A model generated the notes under the pieces. It was given only the letters and a program-made list of their open reading frames with translations, made no database searches and had not been told where the DNA came from. From Kalaharituber pfeilii (lineage: Eukaryota; Ascomycota; Pezizomycetes; Pezizales; Pezizaceae), in NCBI GenBank assembly GCA_015179045.1, contig WHUZ01000011.1:620001-684000 (forward strand): a stretch of DNA of 64,000 nucleotides. Reading direction: 5' to 3'. Positions within the stretch are counted from its first letter, which is position 1. Every line of letters starts with the position of its first letter. This document shows positions 37,523 through 48,997 of the stretch, one piece after another. Made by a program: the position numbers and the translations under genes.

Positions 37523-39057
37523 CGCCGTCGCAAGCCCAGCAGGCGCAAGATAGTTTGGGGGGTTCCTGATTCTGAAGGAGAAACGTGGTGTACTCTGGAG
37601 ATCATGCAGAAAACAACAGCGACGGGTAGCTCTTATGCAGGTGCAACCAAGGCACAAATTAGCGAAAGCTAAGGCCAGGCCTGGTCAGCTGCTGCTGGGG
37701 TCACAATAAATAATACAGAGCCATGTGGTCAGGAATTTTGCCGAGTGAAAGGGGGTCAGGTATCCCTGCTTGTAACAACCAACGTTTGTTGCTGGAATGG
37801 CACAAAACGTTCACAGGATTTGACAATGTTAGGAGCCAGCTTCCGGGGCGAAGCCGAAAAGTCGGAAGAAAGCAGTTCAACTCTAGTCTTGATTGGATAC
37901 TTGGGGATGTGGACAAAGGAAAAGACGCAATCACATTAGAGTGCATTCGGAAGCCCTTAAATGCAGCAGGGAACTACCTTATCTTTTTTCATATGACGAA
38001 CAGCCGACAGCAACACTATTCGGAAGAAAGCACATGTAACAGAAAAATTGCGAGGTACCGGTAGATGTTATTGTGTCACCTCAGAAACTCCTAGCATGAA
38101 GTTGCTCCTTTTTTTTCTAGTGCAGGGCTTGGATAAGAGATCTAGTGGCGCTGGTTCTGAAGCGACAGATCGATCTACCTCATGTACAAGTATAGAACAT
38201 GCAGTTGTATATCATTAGTCTGGATTTCTTTTAGATGCAGACGTGAGAGAGCTTCTACATACCTCCCTTATGGATTCGGGTACCCGGCCGGGACCCAAGC
38301 ATGAGCATGCAGCGCCGGGAATGGAGAAGACCGATATGTAGCTACGTGGGCTGAAATTCTATTAAAGTATTGAGAGATGTATGGTCATGGGGGGTACTGG
38401 GTGGTTGTACCTCGAAATTGAACGAAGAGGTGTAGGAGTGGGTATAACGAAGGGCGCTGCAAGTACCAACTGACTATCATACAAACTTGCACTTCTGCTG
38501 CCAAGACATGACACGAAGAGGAACGACGGGGCTGAAGGCACCTGTGATTCAACCGCAGCGGCCAGGAATGCTTTGATAGCAAGACGCAGCACTGGATTTC
38601 GGGGACAGGCTGTGCAGTTAGAGCCGGTGCCTGGGAACGAGAACGAGCATGCGCCCCGCGACTGGCGCGTATACGCACGTCTATGTATATCCATTAGCCA
38701 TAGTGTCTACCTACTTAGATGTATAGGTCCCTGTGTACGCGTCATAGACTTACGATGCCCTTTGATGCCTTGCATACATACTGGCCTCAGTCAGACCGGT
38801 GGTGACGTGCGCGCCTGCTCCACATATTGGTACATAGGTAGCATTCGGGCTCCCAGAGACTCGTCCCCTTGGCGCATCTCATGCCAAGCCCTAGCTACTC
38901 TTGGCACCGTATGCAGATACGATATCATAGGCCTCTAGAACAGGCACGTCTGTTCAGCAGCTCTGCTCATCCGCCGAGAATAACGATTCTCTCCCCGCTC
39001 CTAATTGGAGTAATCCTTTCCCTTCCGCAGGGTTGGAAAAGAAGCCTCCTCGCAAAC
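37523..39057. other. intergenic region
   Basis: Divergent spacer of 1.5 kb between the Vezatin-like gene and the next plus-strand gene. Open frames at 37723-38064 and 38573-38938 have no motif, and I do not support them. Confidence 0.5.
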
Positions 39058-40147
39058 ATGCCGCGATTCTTGAACGACGAAAGGTTCGTCTGGATTGCCT
39101 TCGGTATGTTCCACTTACAAAAGTTAGCTCCAACAACACCTGAGCTTCCAGTCTTTAACTTGACATATTGATGCATATCCTAACCTCAAGTGGCTCTCAA
39201 CAGGTGCATTCTCAATTTTTGCAGTGATCACAGCCCACTCACAACTCTGTGCATTCAAGAAACGATGTGAAGTTAGGACAGAGCAGAGGCGGGACAATAT
39301 AAACCAAGAGACAGAGGATGGTGGGGCTTCTTCCCAGTATGAGGAAACGGAATTTTCGTCAAGGCTGACTCATGTCCTCTGAAGCTCTTAAACTAGAGAC
39401 CCTTGCAGTCCTTGCTCGAAGCGTAAATTTCGATTTAAGGAATGCGTATGTGGAACTATCCAAAAGCTGTTGGATGTATGCTCATCCATGGATTGGGCAA
39501 TATATAGCGCACTCAAGATAATTGGCGAGCGTGCCACAACCGGCGACAAATACGACTACCTTCTCTACCAACTCTATAGCCCTGACCCGGAGGTCCGCCT
39601 CAAGGCGCTCAAAGTCATGATATATCTTGCTAGTGGCGGTCTGTACTTATTTCTAGGCCATACCCAGAGCTTTCACACATGCTAACTGTCGCCCGCAGCC
39701 CCCATAGAACCGATCAACCGCCTCTGCACTCCCCAAACCTTCAAAGCCCTGGTTCATGCCCTAATGGCCTCCCTTGACGAACCCCCTGAAATCTGCACTG
39801 AGCGCGAGCTCTTCCGCATCCTCGGACGCCTCATGCAATTCAACCATGAGCTCGCCATTCAAGCCGGAGTCATAAAATGGTTCGAGCGTCGGCCCGAAGT
39901 TGTTGCAGCTTACTTTGAACCTAACAAATTCGAGCAATTGGACGTAAACTTAATCATAATTATTGCGCTCTTGCTTCATTTTACAAAGGACGGAAAGTCG
40001 TCACTCGAAAAGTTATTACCTGAAACAGCGGTGAGGGAGAATTATCAGTCAAGGGCGTGGCAGCAGCATCATGCAATTCTGGCGATGCACGAGATTTCGA
40101 GGGGGGTTAATAGAGTTTTCCCGTCAGCGCTGAATGTGTTTTTGTAA
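39058..40147 (+). CDS. membrane-anchored armadillo-like protein of unknown function
   Basis: Proposed exons 39058-39103, 39204-39266, 39385-39445, 39508-39638 and 39699-40147 give 249 residues. The N-terminus MPRFLNDERFVWIAFG runs into a hydrophobic span (GAFSIFAVITAHS, about 16-28), then Lys/Arg, suggesting a single membrane anchor. The remainder is helical with repeated patterns typical of armadillo/HEAT-like folds (LETLAVLARSVNFDLRNAALKIIGER, shown by LKLETLAVLARS and DPEVRLKALKVMIYLAS). The second intron (39267-39384, branch CTGAC) is the least certain; without it the frame meets a stop. I do not recognise a characterised family. Its 3' end faces the DUF6604 gene only 195 bp away. Confidence 0.7.
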
Positions 40148-40342
40148 ATCATGCGTGGGTCGGTCATGACTAACTGTCAAAGAAGGCGTTCAGACATCAT
40201 GTTTTGCTGGAAAATTCCTGACGGTAATTTATGGCATTGCATCATCACGGGCTATAAAGATTGGGGACATATAAGATCTAATGATAACAAGAAATTAAAC
40301 CAAAATCCCAGCACAGGGTATATGTAATCGCCAAAAATGATG

Positions 40343-43069
40343 CTAGTTGTCCTGGCTCTCTGCTTTCCTAGCTTCCTGTCTCCACCCTTTCCTTCTTGCC
40401 ATCGGTATCTTTCCAAAGTAATCCTCCATCCCCACTCCCTCAAAAACGTCCCTAAATACCTCCATTACCCCATTGACAATCTTTCTCTGCACCTCCCTGT
40501 GCTCCGCATACTTCTCAATCTCCAGAATACTCGGTGTCAGATCAAACTCCTCTTCTTCCCTAAACTGGTCCGGGTGCTGTTGGCCCAGACGAGACACAAA
40601 GTCCCAACGGACTTTTTGATAAACGGCACTCCGTAACCGGGTACAGAGTTCACGGACTTTGAGCATGTCAACACGGCCGATTGGGACCGAGCCATTAAAG
40701 TCTGTCCAAAGTGCCTCACAAACCCTGTCTAGTAACTGTGCAGGGGATAGCGTGCGGAGAAGACTGTCACGTTTCTCCCGTTTCGGCGACTTTAGTTCAA
40801 TATTATCCGTTGCAGACTGCGCTGCTTTCTCAATCCAAGAATATGCTCGCCCATGAAGCTTATAGCAATCTGCAACTACCCCATGCAATGTGCTCATGAT
40901 GGGGGGTAGAGTAAGCTTCTCAAATTGCTTTGCTGACATCGCCTGTCCACGTGACCTTCGATGTGCATCCGATGCAAGCATTGAAATTTCCTTTCGAGAC
41001 GAGATAGCGAACCTGGTCGAGAAGTTGGTGGTGGGCCGAGAACCTTGGAAAATATGCTTCCCAAATGCCTCACAAAGTAACTCTAGGAGTGGTATTGGCT
41101 CCAGGCTGTCGACGCCAGGCACAATAGACTGGACATGGATTAGGAAGTTATAGAGATGCAATATAGAAGGAAGTGATATTGAGGAATGGAAAGAAGCCAT
41201 AGAAAATAGTTGTACGGATACTATCAACCAGTTAGCAAATCGATTTACCAAGCATCACCAACAATCCTTACCCTCCGCGTAAACCAGCCCTAGATGCCAC
41301 GGGTTCTCCGATAAAAAGTCTTTCTTCATATCAGGGAACGTTATATCTTCCCACTGTCCACTAGGTATAAAGCGCCCAAATCCTATCCAGTTCTCAACGT
41401 GTGCTATAAACATGTTTAGTGACCTCTTCAAAGCTAATGGTCCATTTTTCTCTTCTATACGCTTGATCTCTCTTCGAAGATTATCTTGTTGGGAACGGAC
41501 GTATTTTAGGGTATGCGAGAATTGAAGCTTCTTCGGACTTTTCTTTGGTGGAAGGATGTTCCGTATGTCAAGTAGTAACTGTAAACTAAACGCCATACGG
41601 GTTTTGAGCTTCCCTAAATGAAAGAATTCTTCAAAATCGTGGTGGAATGCAGTCATGCCTAAACGGGGTTCATTCTGTGGTTTTGTTCTGTCTGCATGTT
41701 CCGTTGCAAGCATCAATTTAAACAAGTACCTGTCAAACAAGTCAGCTTAAAGCTGAATCAAGAATTATTGAGTAGAAATACGAGTCCTCACTGGTCAAGG
41801 AAGTCCGCTTCCGCTTGTATTTTTTTAGCCTGAGCTATGGAGGTTTGCAATCTCCGTCCGTTCAAACCACATTTGTCTGCAATTTCGCCAATTTCTTTCA
41901 ATTCCTTGCTCTCCAATTTGGGCAATGTTCTAAGCACTCTAGCCCTAAACCCACACACTGAATGAACCGGGAAGAAGAGGCAAAAATCCAAAAGCTCCAG
42001 AACCCTCTGAATTTTGGCTATAGGAAGCTCTGTAAGAAGAGCTCGCATGAGGCTTGGGTAGTCCTTCAATTGAGGGAAAGATAATTGAAGGTTGGCCTCC
42101 AGCTGCACAATTGTTTCAACTGCAAGACTGGTTACTGAGATACTTAGCAACTGTTGCTCGAGATGGAGGTAGAAACTTACCAACAGAGGCTGTAACAAGA
42201 TCAATGTTGTCCTTGCGAACTTGATTCCATAAAGCTTTTAAATATTGACGGATTGAGTTCATGTCAACGAAAAAGCACCAAACAGCAAAACTCATCTCTT
42301 CTTTCGCCGTCAGATCATCAGAAATCTTATAAGACGAGAGAGAAACTTTGCCAGATTTGGAGGATTTGTCCCTCTTTGATCCTTTCGCGCTTTGTTTACC
42401 CACAAGGTCTGCAATCCATTCATTGCATGGCTGAGAGTTGGGTTGTTCCTCTTCTTCCTCTTCCACGCCCAAGTCCCGATATTCCACCTCTAGATCTGCA
42501 AATCGGTTTGAGAAACGTAGAGCAGTATCTTCCAGTCCATCTGGCGTCTGCTTGCCTTGCATGCGAGCCTTTGCCCGTTCCTCGGTAGAAGTCTGCCGCC
42601 ATAATGAGCCCCCCAGTATATCAAACGCTTCTTCCAGAACATGGATAAAGTTCATATGAGATTGATTCTTCGCTTCAGTTTCTGGAGAGGTATCCAGCTG
42701 TTTGTAGAAACTTGCAACCATCCGCCTAGCATGAATCACTGAGTCTAGCAAAGAGTACACCCCCTCGGGGACTTCAAACTGGCCTTTGTGCTGGGCTATA
42801 ATCTTCGCATACTCTGTAAAATTTCGTATCGAGATTACGGGCTCGCCGGTGATATTGAGACTGGAACTTGCTGACTTTTTGCCTTTCTTCTGTTTTCCAC
42901 TTCCCTTCTTCTTTGGTTTTGCAGGCCCTTGGTGCTGTGCCTTGTCATCTGAAATGTCTGGTATTGACGAAACTGTTGTAACCAGCCACCGAACGAGCTT
43001 CTGAGTACTTTCCTTATAGCGAACATAGGACGACCTAATTGATGTGGATTCGGGCACTTCAAGATTCAT
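40343..43069 (-). CDS. DUF6604-domain protein
   Basis: Four exons, 42181-43069, 41792-42119, 41272-41729 and 40343-41220, close to 850 residues in a single frame. The N-terminus carries the DUF6604 signature (SSYVRYKESTQKLVRWLVTT), followed by a Lys-rich insert (KPKKKGSGKQKKGKK) and FTEYAKIIAQ. Later segments are helical and ordinary in composition (WCFFVDMNSIRQYLKALW, FHHDFEEFFHLGKLKTRM, FIAHVENWIGFGRF). Acidic EEEEEE and basic runs break the middle. DUF6604 proteins are widespread in Pezizomycotina, often as expanded families, with no established function. No catalytic motif or membrane segment is visible. It borders the transposon island, whose fragments are not obviously related to it. 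Confidence 0.82.
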
Positions 43070-43362
43070 CAGTCAACCTGTGGCAGTTGCTCCAAAAGGA
43101 CCAACTTACTCTTGTCCTCTTCAATCAAATGGCGTCAGTTGCTTTGAGAAAAGAATCCGCGGAGATGGTACCTGGGATCGTGACAAGAGGCTCTGCGTAA
43201 CTCTAGCCTCCGCCAGGATGCTGGCATTAAGCCAATGAGAACAGACTACTATATAAGGGACGGCCAGTCATAGAACAACCTGCAGCGCTGGGAATGAGGC
43301 CAGCAACGTAGCCCGAACATCGGCAAAGCTTGTTTGCTTTTTCCACAAGCCTTAGTAGAGTA

Positions 43363-43602
43363 CTCGTTACCAGCATAAAGTGATGCAACTTCCGAAGCTG
43401 TGCGCAAGGTCTGTGCAAAGGTCTGCGCCAGGGGTATGGCAGGTGTGAGTGAGTTGCTGGCAATGTTATTGTATTCGGATTTCAGAGTACTTCGTGCTTG
43501 ATGTAATAACCAGCGGAGAGGAGAGTACATTCTACGTAATATGCTAATATCTGAGTTGGATGCCTTTAGTTGGGAATCGTCAGTCTCATGTGCCAGAGAC
43601 AT
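43363..43602 (-). pseudogene. orphan gene fragment (left paralogue)
   Basis: An ATG-started frame (MSLAHETDDSQLKASNSD) runs through LLHQARSTLKSEYNN and ends in TFAQTLRTASEVASLYAG, where a GTAACG donor-like site follows. The continued frame afterwards looks non-coding and stops at 43249. The last ~80 bases are strongly similar to a plus-strand piece at 46329-46420 on the other side of the transposon. I recognise no family. It could be a first exon of an otherwise missing gene, so I treat it as a fragment. Confidence 0.45.
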
Positions 43603-43757
43603 TCTGATGTGGCTACATTGTAACGCAAGCCATTGAGCTCATCATCTGGTGGAGCAACTTCAATAACCTTGATATCTTTAGATATTTCCTAGCTCAATAC
43701 TACGTGATTCTTCTAGCTGACTTCTTTCTCCAATTTTTTTTTTTTTTTTTTCAAGCA

Positions 43758-43759
43758 TA
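43758..43759. repeat. TA target-site duplication (left)
   Basis: The dinucleotide TA directly outside the left terminal inverted repeat, matched by TA at 46323-46324. TA duplication is the hallmark of the IS630/Tc1/mariner superfamily. Confidence 0.8.
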
Positions 43760-43786
43760 TGGTGCCGGCAGCTTAGTACCAACACC
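43760..43786 (+). repeat. transposon left terminal inverted repeat
   Basis: 27 bp beginning TGGTGCCGGCAGC; identical in reverse complement to 46296-46322. Similarity ends abruptly beyond it. Confidence 0.92.
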
Positions 43787-43933
43787 TTGTAACATTTTGC
43801 TTGACACTTAGTCAGCAGTATTTTTTTTTTTTTTTTTTTTTCCCGTTTGATGCCGCCGAACGGTCTTGCTCACCGTACGACGCCCAAACCCCCTTGACAT
43901 TGCCTGCATAACAGTACTCCCCACCACCTCGAA

Positions 43934-46038
43934 ATGGCACCATATAGTAAAAAAAGAAAGGCCTGCCGTGCTGCTTTCGAAATAGGCCGGAATATACTCC
44001 GTCAGCGCAAAGGATTATGCATACCAGTACTGTTGGAGCCAGAAGAAGGGCGTGAAGAGTTAGGTGAAGAGGTAGAGGAAGGGTCAGAGGAAGAGCTTGA
44101 GGGGGGTGCAGATGGAGAATTGGTGATGGCAGAAGATGCTTTTACACATTTAATGGCTATGGCTATAGCTGATCATGAGGGTACTGGCAGAGAATGCAAC
44201 ATAAAGTATCACCGAGGGCCTCAAAGATCACGGCAAACATTATGGCGAGATCAAAAAAAAAAAAGAAACTCTCCGGCAAGCAGCTGCTAATACTACACCA
44301 ATTACCCAGTTCTTTTCCACGCATCCAATTCAAGTTCCGAGTCCAATACTACCTTTGCCTTCCAAGTCTGATTTAATTCGGACAGCAATCACCGATCTTA
44401 AAATACTTCTCCAGTCAAAAAAGGCACCAATCGGTCAAAACCTTATGCGACATACTGCAGTACTTCAATTTATGCAGTTGCAGCTTAAAAGACCAGACGC
44501 TACTCGCAAAGAACTCTCATTATGTATTGCAGAGGCCTTTAGTCGTGGAGAGAATACTGCTCGACGAATACATATCTGGGAGAAGTCATGGATTACTTCT
44601 CGCTATATCAAAGTGGGTATGCGAGGGAAGTATGCGAAGGTTTCTAGCTGGCTGAATGATGAAGGAGTCTTACTTGCTATACGAGAATATATTACATCCG
44701 TTGGTGAGAAGCTGACCTCCCATGGTCTTGCTCAGGCTATTACTGCATATCTAAAAGAGGAGGATATTGTTAATGGGGCCGATAAGCTAGAGAATTCAAT
44801 ATCTGAGCGAACTGCAAGAACCTGGTTGAATAAGCTTGGTTTTCAATGGAAAGATGTACGAAAGGGGGTCTATATTGATGGCCATGAACGGGAGGATGTA
44901 GTTGCTTACCGACAAAAAGTTTTTCTTCCTGCTCTTCAGAAATTGGAAGGATTAAGGCAGTGGGATGAGAAAGGCAATATTATCCCATCAGCAATACCAG
45001 CCGGAGAGAAAGAAAAGATTTTTGTCACTCATGATGAGTCTACCTTTAATGCTAATGATGGAAAACGACAAATGTGGATTAAAGATAATGCACAACCGCT
45101 TCGCAAAAAAGGTCGTGGGAAAGGCATTATGGTATCAGAATTCTTAACTCCTCGTGGTCGGCTTGCAGTACCTCCCAATATTAGTGCAGAAGGTCTTCCC
45201 CGCCGTCAAGCAACCGAATTTCTTGAATATGGTCAGGATAATTATTGGACAGGCGAAAAAATGGTGCAGCATGTAGTTGAGGTTGCAATTCCAATTTTTG
45301 AGCGAGCATTTCCTGGCTGTCAAGCTGTTTTTCTTTTTGACAATGCATCCAATCATGCTGCCTTTGCTCCGGATGCCTTGGTTGTCAATGAGATGAATTT
45401 GGGCCCTGGAGGAAAGCAGCCAATCTTGCGTGAGGGTTTTATTCATGCGAAACAGCGTCCTCAAGCCATGGTCTTTCCTGACAACTATCCAGATCCTGCA
45501 CTCCGCGGCAAACCAAAAGGTATAAAACAAATACTAATAGAGCGAGAACTTTGGCGTACAGGTATGTTTTCTTAATAAAATATAATCAATAACTACTAAT
45601 AGAAGACTTTGATATATAGGAATGAGACTTGATTGTAAGCCAAAATGCCAGGAGGGTATGAAAGACTGCTGCGCACGTCAATGCTTAAGGAATGAACGTG
45701 ATTTTAAAGAGCAGAAAGGCTACTTGCAAGAAGCTATAGAAGCTCGTGGTCATAGGGTAATATTTTATCCTAAATTCCATTGTGAATTGAATTTCATTGA
45801 GTTCTTCTGGGCAGCAGCCAAAAGGCATGCACGAGAGAACTGTGAATACTCTCTTCAAGGCTTGCGGGATACTATTCCACAGTCTCTAGCCTCAGTATCA
45901 GAGACAACAATTTGGCGATTTTATCAAAAATGCCAACGGACAATGCAAGCATACCGCGATGGATGTCACTACGGCACTGCTGAATTCAAGGATCGAGTAT
46001 ACAAAAGCCATCGAAGAACCCGGAAGTGCAATAAATGA
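43934..46038 (+). CDS. DDE transposase, frameshifted at an A12 tract
   Basis: Cuts and pastes the surrounding element. Coding begins at 43934 (MAPYSKKRKACRAAFEIGR) with a basic then acidic N-terminus and the segment RGPQRSRQTLWRDQKKK. At an A12 run (44253-44264) the frame moves by one base: with 11 A it would continue directly as ETLRQAAANTTPITQFFS and then into the long frame from 44355. An intron at 45562-45619 joins ELWRTG to MRLDCKPKCQEG in frame. Catalytic acids appear in THDEST (first D), FLFDNASNH (second D) and CELNFIEFFW (E); an HTH-like region precedes them. The second D to E spacing is long (over 100 residues), as in a fungal branch of this superfamily. The single extra A may be an error, an inactivating mutation or a slippage site. 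Confidence 0.9.
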
Positions 46039-46295
46039 TGCCAAGACTAGCTGACTAAGCGCCAAAATTGCCTATTCCGGTAATTTTTGCCTTCTTGGCG
46101 TATAACAATTTTTACCCTTTCCCATACAAAATGTCCTCTTTTATTTTCCTATTCACGTGTTCAGTTTTTTTTCTTATTTTTTTTTTAATCTCGTAGAATT
46201 GTTCGCAATAGCAAATACTATCGATTTATGAGATTTAAAATTCCAGATCTATAGTTGTGGTGTTGTGGATACATGATTTGTCAACCCCTTAATTT

Positions 46296-46322
46296 GGTGT
46301 TGGTACTAAGCTGCCGGCACCA
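46296..46322 (-). repeat. transposon right terminal inverted repeat
   Basis: 27 bp ending GCTGCCGGCACCA, followed by the TA duplication at 46323-46324. Confidence 0.92.
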
Positions 46323-46324
46323 TA

Positions 46325-46413
46325 TATTCACCTGTAGCTGTCACACCCTTGCACAAAACCTTTGCGCAGACCTTGCACACAGCTTCGGAAGTTGCATCAC
46401 TTTATGCTGGTAA
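46325..46413 (+). pseudogene. orphan gene fragment (right paralogue, truncated by transposon)
   Basis: Starts immediately after the transposon's TA duplication and encodes a peptide ending TFAQTLHTASEVASLYAG, almost the same as the end of the left fragment, followed by the same GTAAC donor-like site. It is in the opposite orientation to the left fragment. No coding continuation is seen on the other side of the transposon, so the copy is truncated. Confidence 0.5.
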
Positions 46414-46599
46414 CCAGTACCTCTCATGGGAGAAGCCCCTGTGTCAGAGATAGGCTTTAGCATCACGTGAGTTATAGTACACAGAGAGTACGAGAAAGGA
46501 GAAAGATAAGTACTTGATACATACAAGCTTTCATTTACTTGCAGTCAGAGATAAAGCAGTTATCATATACACACGACGACGTAATCGGCATTCATATTT

Positions 46600-48656
46600 T
46601 TAAAGCTCAATACCGCCAGTATGGTCTCCACGAAAACCATCAGCGTCACCATTAAGATGTTCATGATGTTCACCAGGTGCAACTGAATATCCATGTCTAT
46701 TACGATCCTAAGCGGAACTCAATCGTTATTGCTAAGGTCAATGCTGCGCCTTAGAAGTCCTTCCCTACAATCCGCACATTCAGTGTGGAAGCCCTTCTGT
46801 ATGGTCTTGAAATATTCAGCTTCAGAATCCATTCGAGGGGCTTCTTGAGATGTTCCTCATGTAAATTGTCTTCAGCAATTCAATCGCAATAATCCCCATT
46901 TAAGCCATCTACTATTGAGTGATTATCCAAGAGATGTGCCGCACTTCCATTCATACAACTACTGTGACTGTCTTGTTCACTCATTTGCGACTGGATATCT
47001 GTACCTGCGGTCGGATAGTAACATATAATCGCCACTGAGTGGTGACATAGTCAGAACAAGTTGCAATCGCTTCACGTAACGACTTCAAGTTGTTACTTTG
47101 GAAGCTGGTGATACAGGAGCATGATAATAACTCTTGTCTTTCACAGTAGTCCTTGGGCTTTTCTTCAATCGTATCTAATGATAAAAGCTCATAACATTGC
47201 TTTCAAAAGGTTTGTGATTGGTGCGTCCAGTTTCACCTATTCAAACTTAGTTCCATGCCTTCACCTCCAATGGCCCTCTTTTACCCTATTCACTCACATT
47301 ATTCACATCTGGTTTAACAGCCTCAAATTTACCGAGATCATCAACTTGGTGATTCTTAGCCACCGATCCTTGTCCAATTCTGCCTGGTGAGGATGATGCT
47401 CTCTCCTTTCGTCCCTAGTGCGATTTTTCAACATCTGATTTATCTGCTATATTGTAACGACTTACATCTGGACTATCATCCATTGCAGATTGAAGATTTT
47501 TGAATTGCCTCCTGCAGATTTCAATTCCAACTGAAGCTACTGTTTTTTCTGATGTTTTTGTTAATACCTGCTCAGGAGGTTCTTCATGTTGCTCATAGCA
47601 TGTGAAGGTTCTTGGTGTTACATATGATCTGGTACTTGGTACTCAGAAGAGCTGCGAAGCCTTGTAGAAGCGAAGCGTTCATTTTGGGGTACTATGTCTG
47701 TGCCAGGACATGCCGTTCTAAATGACTGTCTTCACAATGTTTGGTTTGGCAAGTCAAGGGTGAACCACCATTGTTCCCATCCACAGGCTATAACAGTTTA
47801 TTGTCTCCTCCATATGACGCTCAATGGGTATATCATCTTTCGGTAAAAAGTAAGAGGATATTTTTGAGCACTCTATTGAAGAAGTTGCTTGTTTCCTATT
47901 GGCATGTTACAAGAATGCCATTTCACAAAATTTCAAATATGGTACTAGAGCATATGTTATTTCAAATCATTTTCAAATGTGGTATGCAAACTAACATCCT
48001 CCCTTTTCCACAGCTGTAGATGCTCGCCCATTTTTGAATAGCCAAAACTATGTTGGGGTTTTAGCTGCTTTCAAACGTCAGCTATGGTATATTAACACCA
48101 GGACTTACTGTTACGCGGTTCCGGGTATTGTAATCCTAAAAATCTCCCCATTAGATGTTCATTTTTGTCTTTTCCATCCTTTTCTGTGGCTCGAGATTTT
48201 CGGGGGAGTCTGACTACGAGGTACTTTTATCTTTGGAGGTGGCACATGTGTGCTGTTCAAGTTTTCAAAACTGCTGGGATTCTCTCGCATTTTGTGACGT
48301 GCCCTCTTCTGATACCAAGCTTGAGGTTTGCCTCAGAGTTTTGACATGGTATCCATTGAGCTCGCGTTCCTCAGCAAATGGGTTGTCAGGAGGCAAAGAT
48401 CCATGACTGGTGGCAAGTCGAGTTTGATTCCTGGTTGAGACATGTACTTATATCCACGTGAACTGTCAGCAACATTGTTCTTGGCGGGAGTCTCGAGAGC
48501 GGCAGGGCTAGTTACGAGACTAGCTTGAGGGGATGGATTATTACCTTGCGTGTGGAATCTCCAGATCTCGTCAGTTGTGTAGTAGCATGATTTGGTCGCT
48601 CATACGTCCAAACGAGCGCAGATTTCTGTGTCATAGGGAAGAGCTGCAAGTGACAT
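46600..48656 (-). pseudogene. heavily degraded protein-coding gene
   Basis: Coding-like segments follow one another on the minus strand in switching frames from an ATG at 48656 (MSLAALPYDTEICARLDV, then TGA at 48602-48600) to a TAA at 46602-46600 (HTGGIEL). Intermediate pieces include TTDEIWRFHTQGNNPSPQ, GSLPPDNPFAEERELNGYH, NCYSLWMGTMVVHP, KTSEKTVASVGIEICRRQF, LREAIATCSDYVTTQWRLY and KTIQKGFHTECADCREG. In-frame stops also occur at 47417-47415 (TAG) and 46882-46880 (TGA), and at least four frame changes are needed, too many to explain by introns. I do not recognise the protein. Several stops could derive from CAG, CGA or CAA by C-to-T change, as repeat-induced point mutation would produce, but this is inference. 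Confidence 0.55.
48508..48523. repeat. dispersed dyad motif copy
   Basis: CTAGTTACGAGACTAG, the exact reverse complement of 7272-7287. It falls inside the degraded gene. Confidence 0.6.
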
Positions 48657-48883
48657 GCTTATGACGCTTATTTTTTAGCCTAAATCCTTAGTTATAGTGA
48701 GTTGAGTCATTGTCAAAGATTTTGGGCTGCCCTGATAGAGATATTCTACACTGGATGCACAGTAGCATTCGCTTAGAAGTTTCGAGTTTTCTAACCAAGA
48801 CTACATGTCGACGAAAAAACGCGTTAAACCTATTTTTGACAGTGTCTATAGTAGGCAATTAGACTAGGTAACACATTAGTCCT

Positions 48884-48896
48884 GGTTACGAGACTA
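48884..48896 (+). repeat. dispersed motif GGTTACGAGACTA
   Basis: Exact 13-mer shared with 27206-27218 (reverse); 12 of its bases recur at 49401-49412. Confidence 0.6.
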
Positions 48897-48997
48897 CCCA
48901 ACTACATTCTTTCTCATTTTCTCTTTAAATGCTTCCTGTACTGTACTCTACACGAGTTAAAGCATTTTCCAAATAGGAAACACAACTTCTCATAACT

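Larger units (their letters stand above)
43760..46322 (+). mobile_element. complete DDE DNA transposon (Tc1/mariner-IS630-like)
   Basis: 2,563-bp element bounded by perfect 27-bp terminal inverted repeats (43760-43786 and 46296-46322) and flanked by TA on both sides. It encodes one transposase (43934-46038) in the plus direction. An inner pair CTTAGTCAGC (43807-43816) and GCTGACTAAG (46049-46058) could be subterminal binding sites. A T21 tract lies just inside the left end and a T17 tract just outside it. Perfect ends and an almost intact gene suggest recent insertion. Confidence 0.9.
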
